The notes under the pieces: model-generated | Told to the model about the DNA's origin: nothing | What the model saw: the letters and a program-made list of their open reading frames with translations, nothing else | Databases searched by the model: none | Program-made: the position numbers and the translations under genes | In this document: in pieces, positions 11,522-21,400 of the stretch | Layout: each line of letters begins with the position of its first letter | Position numbering within the stretch: the stretch's first letter is position 1 | Source of the DNA: Lachnospiraceae bacterium | GTDB taxonomy: Bacteria > Bacillota > Clostridia > Lachnospirales > Lachnospiraceae | DNA: 64,000 nt | Assembly: GCA_910575075.1 (NCBI GenBank) | Contig: CAJTCY010000014.1 | Span: forward strand, 62,001 to 126,000 | Direction of reading: 5' to 3'

Positions 11522-14500
11522 ATGAAAAAGAGAAACTTAAAAAGAATTACCGCGCTGATTCTTACAGCGCTGATGTTGGCAGGACTGACGCCCACAGCAG
11601 GAAAAGCCATAGCAGAAAGTGACTTGTTGGCAGGAACAGAACTGCTGGCACATTATGAATTTATGGATGGAGGAAAAGACTCTTCTGGCAACGGTAACGA
11701 TGCAGTAATTGGAGATGGTGTTGCAGTTGAAAATGGAATTGCCTCCCTGCCTGGAGGAGAAGCAGATGGATCTGCTTTTATTACATTGCCGGAAGGCATG
11801 TTTGACAAACAGGATACGCTGACTATTACCATGTGGCTGAAAGACAATGATCCAAGAAAAAGCTGGCTGGCTGCTTTTTTCTTTGGCAGTAAGAAGAACA
11901 GCAATAACGTGCCGGCGAATTATTATTACTTTGTTCCATGTGAGAAGGATCATAATACATTAAAGCTTGTAATGACAGATTCCGTTAACGAAAAAGAACC
12001 TAACAAAACCGAAAAAGGTCTCAGGGAGAGTGTTCAGACAGAGGAATTTCATGGTGTGTGGACGCATTATGCCATTGTCATCCGTCCGGATTCTGTGAGC
12101 TGCTATATTGACGGAGATTCTGTTGGTACACAAAGTGTATCCAGGACAGTCAGTGATTTTGGAACAGATCTTCAGTCCTATATTGGTAAATCCAATTATT
12201 CGGACCCGCTGTATCAGGGAGATTTTAAGGATTTCCGTGTGTATAAGAATGCATTAAGTGAAGAACAGGTAAAGCAGATTGCGGGAATTAAAGATAATCT
12301 TGCGCAGTATTCCATGGATATTGACGGAAATAACGTGACTAAGACATTGAGTGATAATCTTTATGGGCTTTTCTATGAAGATATTAACAGTGCGGCAGAC
12401 GGTGGCTTGTATCCTGAAATGGTGAAAAACTATTCTTTTGAGAATGCGTATATGCAGAAAGGAAGCGACAATAATTATTTCAAACAAAATGGCTATGAGA
12501 CAATTCCGCATTATAAGCTTCACTGGACCGCAGACCCGGAGGGAAATTTTGATGTTGAAGGAAAAGACAGTTTAAATGAGACAAACCCCAATTACGCTGT
12601 TCTTACTGGAAATGTTACACTTCAGAACGGCGGATTTGCTCCTCAGAGCGATCCAAATGGAGCGGCAATGCCTGTCAAACCTGTAAATACAGCAAAGAAG
12701 ACAGGTACGTATACATTTTCTGCGTTTACAAAGGCAGAACAGGGATATCAGGGAAAATTAAAAGTGAAACTAGTGGATGCAAGTGGAAATCCTATTACAA
12801 ATGAACAGGAGATTCCTCTGGATGCAGATGGGACATGGAAAAAGGTTACAGGAGACCTGACTTCTACTGTATCAGCGAACACGAAAGGAAAACTGATGCT
12901 TGCTGTGGAAGGAGCAGGCAGCAGTGAAAAACTGATGCTTGATATGGTTTCTGTGGTGCCACATAATAGTTATGGCTATGGAAATAAAAATTATGCATAT
13001 GGCGTAGGAATCCGTCAGGATCTTCTGGATCTGATGATGGATTTGAATCCGAAATTTATGCGTTTTCCGGGAGGATGTATTGTCGAAGGATTTAATTGGG
13101 AAGGGCTTTACGACTGGAGAGATTCCATTGGACCTTTGGAGAAGAGAAAGAGCGCTACCAACCGCTGGGAAAACTGGAATAATAAAAACCGTACCTGGGG
13201 ATATATGCAGTCTTATGGATTTGGTTATCATGAATTGTTGTCTCTGTGTGAAGATTTTGGAATGGAGCCATTTCCGATTATGAGCGCCGGTGTTCTCTGC
13301 CAGTATGAGACGAAAGATGTAAATGCAAAGACAGGTAAGGAACTGCAGAGGTTTATTGATATGTCCACAGATCTTCTGGATTATTGCTGGGGTGATGCTT
13401 CTACCAATGAATGGGCAAAAAAGAGAGCTGAGAACGGTCATCCGCAGCCATTTAACCTGAAATATCTGGGCATCGGAAATGAAAATCTTCAGGCGAAATA
13501 TTTTGATAATTTTGATGTCATTAAAGAAGCTGTAGAAACATATGCAAATGAAAATTATCCGGAGCATGAGCTGAATATTATTTCAAGTGCAGGACCTACT
13601 TCCACCGGAAATGATTTAGAATATGCTTATGACCGTCTGGCACAGACTATGCCGGGAGAAACTCTTGTAGATGAACATTATTATGAGTCAGAATCTTTTA
13701 TGTATAACCAGTCAGACCGCTATGACTATTATCAGCGTACCAATCAGGGCGGCAGCAATGTATTTGTAGGCGAGTATGCTGTAAGAGGGAAAAATATGTA
13801 TCATACGGCCCTGGCAGAAGCCTGCTTTATCACTGGGCTGGAACGGAATGCAGATGTGGTGGCAAATATTTCTTATGCACCTTTGCTGTATAAGGTGGGA
13901 AGCTTAAGCTGGGATCATGATTTAATTTATTTTGATGAATTCAATACTGCAAAGTCAACCAACTATTATGTTCAGCAAATGTTTGCCAATAATTATGGTA
14001 AAAACCTGATAGGAACGGAATTAAAATCAGAGGAAAAAGATTACAGCAATTATGGAAGTCCAATTCTGGGAACCAGTTCTGCAGAAGGATATATTGAAAA
14101 AGTAACTATCTATGATGAAAACGGAAAAGTTCTTCTGGAGGATGATTTTAATGATAATGCTAACGGCTGGGCAGCATTTGGCAGTCAAGGAAATGGGAAC
14201 AGCTTTTCCGTGAAAGACGGAAGGCTTACATTTTCCGGAACTGGGGGCGTCAATGCCGTATATCTTCCAAAAGCATTGAATGAAAAATGGAAAAATTACA
14301 GGATAGAGGTTAAAGGTGCCGTAAAGACTGCAGGAACCAGCGGATTTGTGATCGGCGCCGGGCATGAAAATCAATATTATTGGTATCATATGGGCAAAGA
14401 CGGCGCAGGAACCTGCATGGAGGTAACCAGGCCTGAGCGAGGCAGTACAGAGCTAACCACGAAGATTCTTGGAAATAATTATGCAAACAAGCATTATGGA

Positions 14501-15493
14501 AAAGATAAATTGACCGTTATTCAGACAAATGATTCGATGAATGTAACCTTTAATTTTGGAATTGAAGGAAAACTGGAAGCTAATTATACAAGTACAGAAA
14601 TTGGAAGCTCATATACCAGCAAATATAATTTCTCAAGTGATTTGAATCAGTACCAGACAGATATCTATCAGGTTGTAAATAAAGATGATAAGAATGTCTA
14701 TGTGAAGCTTGTAAATCCAGATAGGAAGAAAAAAGCAATTCAATTGAATTTAAAGAATCTCAATGCACAAGCACAAGCACAGGTGACAGTTCTCACAGGC
14801 GGACTGAATGATGCCAATGCGATTGGCAAAGAAGTGATTGAACCGTCAACAAGTACACAGGAAATAAGCAACAACCAGATAATTTATACGCTTCCGGCAT
14901 ATTCTGTGAATGTAATAAAAATACCTTTCATGGATAAGCAGGTACAGGAACCGGAAAAGCCGCAGCCAGACCCACAGCCGGGAAAACAGCCGGGACAGGA
15001 GCAGAGACAGCCCAACAGCGTGAAGCTGAATGTAGGAAAATCCATTCAGATCGGCCAAAACGAAACGGTTGCTCTTAAAGCAACAGTACGCCCGGCAGGT
15101 GTTTCTCAAAAAGTAACCTGGAATTCGAGCAGAAAATCATATGTTACTGTAAAAAATGGCAAAATTACGGGTAAGAAGCCTGGAAGATCTGTGATTACAG
15201 CAAAGACCTCGAATGGAAAGCTGGCAAAATGTACTGTTATCGTAAAGAAGAAACCTGGAAAAATTACATTAAATGCCAGAACTAAAAATCTCAAAAAAGG
15301 AAAAACTTTCCACATTAAGGCAAAGTTCCCCAAAAATGCCTATAGTTATAAGTTGAAATATACTTCTAATAAAAAGAAAATTGCGGAAGTAAATGATAAA
15401 GGAATTGTGAAGGCCAAGAAAAAGGGAACGGCTGTGATAACAGTAAAGACGTATAACGGCAAGAAAGCAAAAGTTACAATTAAAGTGAGCTGA
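11522..15493 (+). CDS. secreted GH51-type alpha-L-arabinofuranosidase, multidomain
   Basis: A 1323-residue exported glycosidase. A signal peptide (about 1-33, ITALILTALMLAGL) is followed by a LamG/concanavalin-like domain (about 40-220), then the family module starting LYGLFYEDINSAADGG. The acid/base Glu lies in GIGNEN (about 649) and the nucleophile Glu in FVGEYAV (about 747). A second jelly-roll segment spans about 870-1010, and two BIG2/Ig-like repeats (about 1165-1323), very rich in Lys, follow a Pro/Gln linker. It should release arabinose from plant arabinan or arabinoxylan. ATG 11522 follows GGGAAAGGAG. No sortase motif is seen; the basic BIG2 repeats may hold it at the cell wall. Confidence 0.88.
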   Translation: MKKRNLKRITALILTALMLAGLTPTAGKAIAESDLLAGTELLAHYEFMDGGKDSSGNGNDAVIGDGVAVENGIASLPGGEADGSAFITLPEGMFDKQDTLTITMWLKDNDPRKSWLAAFFFGSKKNSNNVPANYYYFVPCEKDHNTLKLVMTDSVNEKEPNKTEKGLRESVQTEEFHGVWTHYAIVIRPDSVSCYIDGDSVGTQSVSRTVSDFGTDLQSYIGKSNYSDPLYQGDFKDFRVYKNALSEEQVKQIAGIKDNLAQYSMDIDGNNVTKTLSDNLYGLFYEDINSAADGGLYPEMVKNYSFENAYMQKGSDNNYFKQNGYETIPHYKLHWTADPEGNFDVEGKDSLNETNPNYAVLTGNVTLQNGGFAPQSDPNGAAMPVKPVNTAKKTGTYTFSAFTKAEQGYQGKLKVKLVDASGNPITNEQEIPLDADGTWKKVTGDLTSTVSANTKGKLMLAVEGAGSSEKLMLDMVSVVPHNSYGYGNKNYAYGVGIRQDLLDLMMDLNPKFMRFPGGCIVEGFNWEGLYDWRDSIGPLEKRKSATNRWENWNNKNRTWGYMQSYGFGYHELLSLCEDFGMEPFPIMSAGVLCQYETKDVNAKTGKELQRFIDMSTDLLDYCWGDASTNEWAKKRAENGHPQPFNLKYLGIGNENLQAKYFDNFDVIKEAVETYANENYPEHELNIISSAGPTSTGNDLEYAYDRLAQTMPGETLVDEHYYESESFMYNQSDRYDYYQRTNQGGSNVFVGEYAVRGKNMYHTALAEACFITGLERNADVVANISYAPLLYKVGSLSWDHDLIYFDEFNTAKSTNYYVQQMFANNYGKNLIGTELKSEEKDYSNYGSPILGTSSAEGYIEKVTIYDENGKVLLEDDFNDNANGWAAFGSQGNGNSFSVKDGRLTFSGTGGVNAVYLPKALNEKWKNYRIEVKGAVKTAGTSGFVIGAGHENQYYWYHMGKDGAGTCMEVTRPERGSTELTTKILGNNYANKHYGKDKLTVIQTNDSMNVTFNFGIEGKLEANYTSTEIGSSYTSKYNFSSDLNQYQTDIYQVVNKDDKNVYVKLVNPDRKKKAIQLNLKNLNAQAQAQVTVLTGGLNDANAIGKEVIEPSTSTQEISNNQIIYTLPAYSVNVIKIPFMDKQVQEPEKPQPDPQPGKQPGQEQRQPNSVKLNVGKSIQIGQNETVALKATVRPAGVSQKVTWNSSRKSYVTVKNGKITGKKPGRSVITAKTSNGKLAKCTVIVKKKPGKITLNARTKNLKKGKTFHIKAKFPKNAYSYKLKYTSNKKKIAEVNDKGIVKAKKKGTAVITVKTYNGKKAKVTIKVS

Positions 15494-15590
15494 TAGTAAA
15501 GTCAGAAATATTTGAATTGATATCTTATAGGAAGAGTCATCTACAATTTGAAGTAACATGATTCTTCCTATACAAGACAAAATGAAAAAG

Positions 15591-15624
15591 AAGGGGAAAT
15601 CGGATAATGCCGATTTCCCCTTTT
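15591..15624 (+). terminator. rho-independent terminator
   Basis: A perfect 13-bp stem (AAGGGGAAATCGG with its complement) closes a 6-base loop and ends in TTTT. It lies about 100 bases after the arabinofuranosidase gene. Confidence 0.85.
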
Positions 15625-15647
15625 GGTACTAAAATATCGCTTGTTGT

Positions 15648-15884
15648 TAAAAATATGGAAACTTAAAAGAAAATTATTTGAGTTTCCGCAAATTGCAGTT
15701 TTATATTACCAAAAGGTTCACATCATTTTATGATGTGAACACTTTGCACAGAAAAGTGTTATGGAAAGCTAGCTTTCCAAACGCTTTTTGTGCAAGTTGT
15801 CTCTGTTGCCTTTGGCAACAAGACCTTTTGGTAATAAAAATGTTGATAAAATAAAAATACGGAAACTCAAGTAAAAGAAAATTA
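15648..15884. repeat. multi-branched fold-back element
   Basis: Nested perfect inverted repeats are visible: TTGAGTTTCCG (15678-15688) with 15860-15870, then ATTACCAAAAGGT (15705-15717) with 15823-15835. Inside are hairpins of 11 bp (15716-15726 with 15730-15740), 8 bp (GGAAAGCT/AGCTTTCC, 15763-15778) and 7 bp (15804-15820). A near-direct repeat (AAAAATAYGGAAACT with AAAAGAAAATTA) lies at each outer edge. No open reading frame is convincing. It occupies the gap between the arabinofuranosidase and adhesin genes; it could be a small non-autonomous insertion or a structured RNA. Confidence 0.6.
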
Positions 15885-16135
15885 AGGTTGTGTGAGGGGA
15901 AAAATAAGACTATAATGAAAATAAGATTGCCATGGTATTTATTGGTATATTGGTAAAGGTAGACAATATAAAACTGGCAGTTAAAATACATAAGTTTTAC
16001 TTGTCTGAATTTTTATTTGCCGGAGCAATACAGTAGGAAGAAAGATATATAAATGCAGGAATTGATAGGTTGCAGATGATGGTGTTAAAGTAGGAAGTTC
16101 ATTGGATTTAGTACAGTGAAGGAAGGGTGGAAGGT

Positions 16136-18457
16136 ATGCAAAAAAAACAGGACGTAGCTTTTAGGGTATCTAGGAAACGCAAGAAACATCCCATCAGTCA
16201 AAGGCTGGTAGCAGGGCTGCTTTGTATCTGCCTCTGCCTGATGTCATTATCTATAGACGGCTATGACAGCCTGGCTGCTGCGGTCCAGGGCAGGGAAATT
16301 ACAGTGTTTTTGGCGCTGCCCAAGGAAACCAGTGTGCAGGAGGTGAAGTTGGGTGTCCCAAAGGAAGGGCTGGACTTACCTGATACATTGTCAGTAGTCT
16401 GCCAGGCGGCTGGTGCAGGAACCCCAGGAGAAATAGGTATGGCAGGGGGCAGCTATACAGGGTCCCTTAATGAAGGTGCTGTGCAGGAAGCTGCAGAAAG
16501 TCCTATACAGGAGGCGGAAAGCCAAATAGAAAGCTCCAGTCCCCAGGAGGGGCTGGAACCTTCTGAGGCGTTACCGGAGGAAACCGGGAGCTTATCAGAA
16601 CCAGTGAATCCGGAAGAACCAGGGAATCCATCAGAGTCCGGAGAGCCAACAGAGCCAGTGAATCCGGAAGAGCCAGGAGAGCCAACAGAGCCAGTGAATC
16701 CGGAAGAGCCAGGGAATTCATCGGAGCTAGATCCGGCAGAAGGCATTACGATGCCGGGACAGGGGCAGACGGAGACTGTCACCCTAGAGGACATTACCTG
16801 GTTCAGTGAGCCTGAATACGACAGCGGGACGGAAGGGACTTATACCTTTACCCCGGCGCTTCCGGCAGGCTATACGCTGGCAGAAGGGACAGATCTGCCG
16901 AAGATATTGGTGACAGTAGAAGGGGACGAAGAGTCAGGGGGCTGGCAAGGGGAAAAAACAGGGAAAGAAGTGGGGAAAGAGCCAGAGGAAAAAGAGATAC
17001 AGATACAGGGGGAGGAGCTTGAAGCGGGGCTGAAAGGCCGTGCGGTACAGGCAGCCCCTGGGTGCGGGGTTATCAGCCGGAATACAGTCTGGAACCAGGA
17101 AGGTACGTTAGCGGATGGGGAACTGATTGTAGAGCAAGGGGTTACTTTGACGCTTAGCAGGAAAGTGACGGTTAACGGGGATGTTACGGTAAAAGGCGGG
17201 GGGACCATTAACCGGAATGATAATCTTGCATATATTTCAGTGGAGGATGGTAAAACATTAATACTTGAGGATATTACCCTGGATGATAGTAATAGGGTAG
17301 TTTCTGAAAATTCATTTGTGACTATAAGTCCTGGGGGAAAGTTGGTATTGAACTCAGGGAGCATCATCCAGAATTGCAAAGCCGCCAATTACGGAGGGGC
17401 GATATATAATAATAATGGTAAAGTGGAAATGAATGAGGGAAGTATTATCCAGAATTGCAACAGTGAGAATGGGAGTGGGGATGGGGGAGCGATATATAAT
17501 TACAGTGGCACTGTAGAGATGGGTGAGGGGAGCATCATCCAGAATTGCAAAGCGGGTAATTCTGGAGGGGCGATATCTAATAATGCTCGTGGCACTGTAG
17601 AGATGGGTGAGGGGAGCATCATCCAAAATTGTAAAACAACTTTGAATCGGTTAGTAAGTAAGGGAGGAGGGGCGATACATAATAGTGGTACCTTAAAAAT
17701 GGGGAAAGGGAGCATCATTCAGAACTGTGAATCTATGGGGCAATATGGAGGAGGGGGAGGAGGAGCAATATATAATTATGGCACTGTAGAGATGAATGAA
17801 GAAAGTAAGATTTTGGATTGTCACGCAACGGAAGCAGGAGCAATTTTTAATTGGGGTACTGTTCAGATGAATCCTGGTAGTACTATTCAGGACTGTATTG
17901 CAACGGAAGTAGGAGGAGCAATTATGTGTGGGGGTAAAAGTAAAGTTTTTCTTAATGATGCAAGGATAGAAAACTGTACTGCCGGTAAAATTGGTGGTGG
18001 GATTTATTTGTATGGCGGAAATATAATAATCAATAATGGAACATATAAGAATAATAAAACCACTTTGAGTGGGGAGGATTTGTGGTATGGGGGAGGTTTT
18101 ATTTATAACTTAGGTGGGACGCTAACCATTAACGGTGGGGATTTCATTGGAAATACCACTATTACAAAAGGGAGCTGTATTTTACATCGTGAAGAAGAGG
18201 GAACAACTACTTACCTGAACGGGGGAAATTTCCAGGGCAACCAATGCACCAATGGGAAATATAAAGGTAGCGGCGCGCTTTATTATGCCGTTTCTGAAAA
18301 AGAAACCAATGCGCCCGTGATAGTGTCAAGCGATGTGCAGTTCTGCGGGGATGGGGATTTAGGGTCAGGCACAGATGGTATATACCTGGATTCCAATGAG
18401 ACTGTCCGCAGGAAAATCCTAGTCAGCAGTGCCTTAACTTACCCTGTGCCTCTGTAG
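16136..18457 (+). CDS. large surface adhesin, N-terminal part (ends at in-frame UAG)
   Basis: The first 773 residues of a giant surface protein. A basic start and a long signal sequence (LVAGLLCICLCLMSL) lead into an acidic Pro/Glu repeat region (EEPGEPTEPVNPEEPG). A parallel beta-helix-like domain follows, built of about ten copies of a GGAIYN...VEMGEGSIIQNC unit. The frame ends at TAG 18455-18457, but the next codons continue in the same phase with the expected continuation of the protein up to 22345. ATG 16136 (after GAAGGAAGG) or the GTG at 16127 may start it. The product would be a truncated, unanchored adhesin unless the stop is read through. Confidence 0.8.
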   Translation: MQKKQDVAFRVSRKRKKHPISQRLVAGLLCICLCLMSLSIDGYDSLAAAVQGREITVFLALPKETSVQEVKLGVPKEGLDLPDTLSVVCQAAGAGTPGEIGMAGGSYTGSLNEGAVQEAAESPIQEAESQIESSSPQEGLEPSEALPEETGSLSEPVNPEEPGNPSESGEPTEPVNPEEPGEPTEPVNPEEPGNSSELDPAEGITMPGQGQTETVTLEDITWFSEPEYDSGTEGTYTFTPALPAGYTLAEGTDLPKILVTVEGDEESGGWQGEKTGKEVGKEPEEKEIQIQGEELEAGLKGRAVQAAPGCGVISRNTVWNQEGTLADGELIVEQGVTLTLSRKVTVNGDVTVKGGGTINRNDNLAYISVEDGKTLILEDITLDDSNRVVSENSFVTISPGGKLVLNSGSIIQNCKAANYGGAIYNNNGKVEMNEGSIIQNCNSENGSGDGGAIYNYSGTVEMGEGSIIQNCKAGNSGGAISNNARGTVEMGEGSIIQNCKTTLNRLVSKGGGAIHNSGTLKMGKGSIIQNCESMGQYGGGGGGAIYNYGTVEMNEESKILDCHATEAGAIFNWGTVQMNPGSTIQDCIATEVGGAIMCGGKSKVFLNDARIENCTAGKIGGGIYLYGGNIIINNGTYKNNKTTLSGEDLWYGGGFIYNLGGTLTINGGDFIGNTTITKGSCILHREEEGTTTYLNGGNFQGNQCTNGKYKGSGALYYAVSEKETNAPVIVSSDVQFCGDGDLGSGTDGIYLDSNETVRRKILVSSALTYPVPL
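16643..16714 (+). repeat. 36-bp tandem repeat coding PEEPGEPTEPVN
   Basis: Two adjacent 36-bp copies (16643-16678 and 16679-16714) are nearly identical, and degenerate copies extend upstream. They encode the proline/glutamate linker of the adhesin. The repeat keeps frame, so copy-number change would alter linker length only. Confidence 0.75.
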
Positions 18458-21400
18458 CTGGAAGCACAGGAGGGGTACGTCCTTGCGGAAGGCACTTCTG
18501 GCTATCGCCTGCAAATGCAAGACCTGGAAATGGTTAAATTTGTGGATGTAGGCACTTCTGGTCAGGAATGGTATGCTGTGCTGGAAAAAGTAGAGAACCA
18601 GATCTATTTATCGGGTACTAAGCCGGATTATGGGTATTCTGTGAATTATTACTCCAACGGAGCGCAGGGGAGCGTCATCGACGGTAATAGCTACCAGGCA
18701 GGGGACGTGGTGCAGGTAAAATCTGCAGAAGGGCTGGCATATGAAGGGCATAATTTCAAAGAGTGGAACACAAAAGCGGACGGCTCAGGGGACGGTTATC
18801 AGCCTGGGAATGAACTGGAAATCACGGGAGATGTGGACCTGTTTGCCATTTTCAGGGAGAAGAAAACCCTGTCGGCCAATTTTTACTCCGGCGGTGCGGG
18901 TCAGAAGGAAATCCAGACGGTGGATGCCACGGGACCGGGGGAAAGCGGGACTGTGACAGCGATGCAGCTACAGCCCATGGAAGGCTGGGAGCCTGTGGGA
19001 TGGGATGTCTCCAAAGACAGTTACCTGGGTGATATTAAAGCAGGCACAGAACTGACGCTTACAGAAGATAAGGACTACTATGGTGTTTACGAAAAAGAAG
19101 TAATCCTGTCTTATATAGCAGAGGGCGTGCCAGAAGCAGAATTGCCAGGGGATGCAAAAGGGAAAAGTTATGCCAATGTACATGAAGAGGTTGCCAGGAA
19201 ACCAGCGGAATTCAGGGCAGCCCAGGCAGTACCCCGCCCAGGTTACATATTTGAAGGGTGGACTACAAAGGCGGATGGCTCAGGAGAGCTGTACCTGGCG
19301 GGGGAATCGCTGGAATCAGGGGAAGACCTGACGTTGTATGCCAAGTTCCGCAGTACGCCAAAGAAAACGCTGACCGCCAGTTTTTATTCTGGTAAGGCAG
19401 GGCAGAAAGAGGATAAGTCCGTAGAAATAGAACAGACGGAAAGCGCCGGTAGGCTGGCAGCGCCGCAGCTAAAGCCTATGGAAGGCTGGGAATCAGTGGG
19501 CTGGGACAGTGTTCCCAGCAGTTATGTGGGGGATATCAAGGCGGGAGCAGAGATTACGCTTACAGAAGACCAGGATTATTATGGGGTCTATAAAAAGGAC
19601 ATTACTTTATCCTATACATTGGCAGAGCAAAGTAGCGTCAGGCTGCCAGCGCCGCAGAAAAGCCCCAGTTACGCGAATGTACATATGCAGGTAACGCAGC
19701 TTGCGGCAGAGTTCACAGTGGCCGCAGGACCGAAGCGTGATGGTTATGCATTTAAGGAGTGGAATACAAAAGCGGACGGCACAGGGAATAGTTACCAGGG
19801 CGGTGACACTTTGGAATCAGGTAAGGACATAACTCTCTATGCAATTTATGGGAGAACCCTGTCAGCTGTTTTTTATTCCGGCAGCGCAGGGTACAAAGAG
19901 ATGAAATCAGTGTCCCTTGTGGATGGTGCCACCAGCGGAAGAGTAACAGCGCCGCAGCTAAAGCCTATGGAAGGCTGGGAATCAGTGGGCTGGGACAGTT
20001 CTCCTTCCAGTTACCAGGGCGGCATAGAGGCGGGGGAAGAGCTTACCTTAACAGAAGACACAAGCTTTTATGGCATATATAAGAAGGGGGTTACCCTTTC
20101 GTACCAGGCAAAGGGTGTGGAAGGGATCCCGCAAGGGGAAACAGCAGACTGTTGCCTGAATGTGCATGAAGAAACCTCGGTGGCTCAGGCAAGGTTTTCA
20201 GTGTCTGCGGCGCCTAAACGCCCTGGGTGTGCCTTTACAGGTTGGAACACCAGGCCAGACGGTACCGGGGAAACTTACCAGGAAGGGCAGTTCATTGAAA
20301 CAGAAACAGACGTAACCCTTTATGCAGTATACCAAAAGACCCTGACCGCTGATTTCTATTCCGGGGGCGCAGGGCGCAAAGAAAGCAAGTCCGTGTCCAT
20401 TGGGGCAGACGCTGCAAGTGGGAACATAAAGGTTCCAGAGCTTGCAGTGATGGAAGGCTGGGAGCCAGTCGGCTGGGAACTGTCGGAAGACAGCTATGAT
20501 GGGGAAACCCTGGCCGGGGCAGAGGTTACATTGGAAAGAGACACTAGCTACTATGGCGTGTACCGAAAGAGCGTCGCCGTGTCCTACGACTGCAGGGGCG
20601 TCATAAAAGACCCGGAAGGGGAGGAAAAGGTGTGCCGTGCCAACGTGCACCAGGAGGCTAGCTATGCCATGCCAGGTTTTACCCTGGCCAAGGCGCCTGC
20701 CATGCCAGGCTACCAGTTCAAGGGCTGGAACACAGAGGCGGACGGGTCTGGAAAATCCTTTCAGCCAGGCAGCACCCAGAAGTTTTTAGAAGACACCACC
20801 TTGTATGCGGTCTGGGAGCCACTGGAAGTTGCCTATACGGTTGAACATTACAGACAGGACCTAGAAGGAGAGGGATATACGCTTGCGGAGGAGGATACGC
20901 AGACGCTCCTTGCATTGGCAGGCACTACGGTAAGCGCCCAGCCGAAAACATATGTAGGGTTCGCGGAGAACACTGGTCATGCCTTACGCCGCAGCACAGG
21001 GAAAGTGGAAGCGGACGGGAGCCTTGTACTGAAACTGTTTTACGACAGGGATGTCTACCATGTAGGCTTTCATTTAAATGGTGGGGAAGGCGACGCCCCG
21101 AGAAGCCAGTCTGTACGGTATGGAGGGTACCTACAGCGCCCAGATGACCCAAGGCGTGCAGGGTACAACTTTAAAGGGTGGTGCCTGGATGAAACAGGGG
21201 AGAGTTCCTGGGATTTTACGAAGGGCGTGGAAGAGAACACAGACACCCGGGAAGTAACTCTTTATGCAAAATGGAAAGATGAGACAGCGCCTGTGCTTAG
21301 GGAGGCATCCTTTGGGGAAGGGTATAAAGACTTTCTGCATTGGCTGGTTGACCGGAAAGACATGGCCGTTACAGTCCCTATTTTAGAAGAAGGGAGCGGG

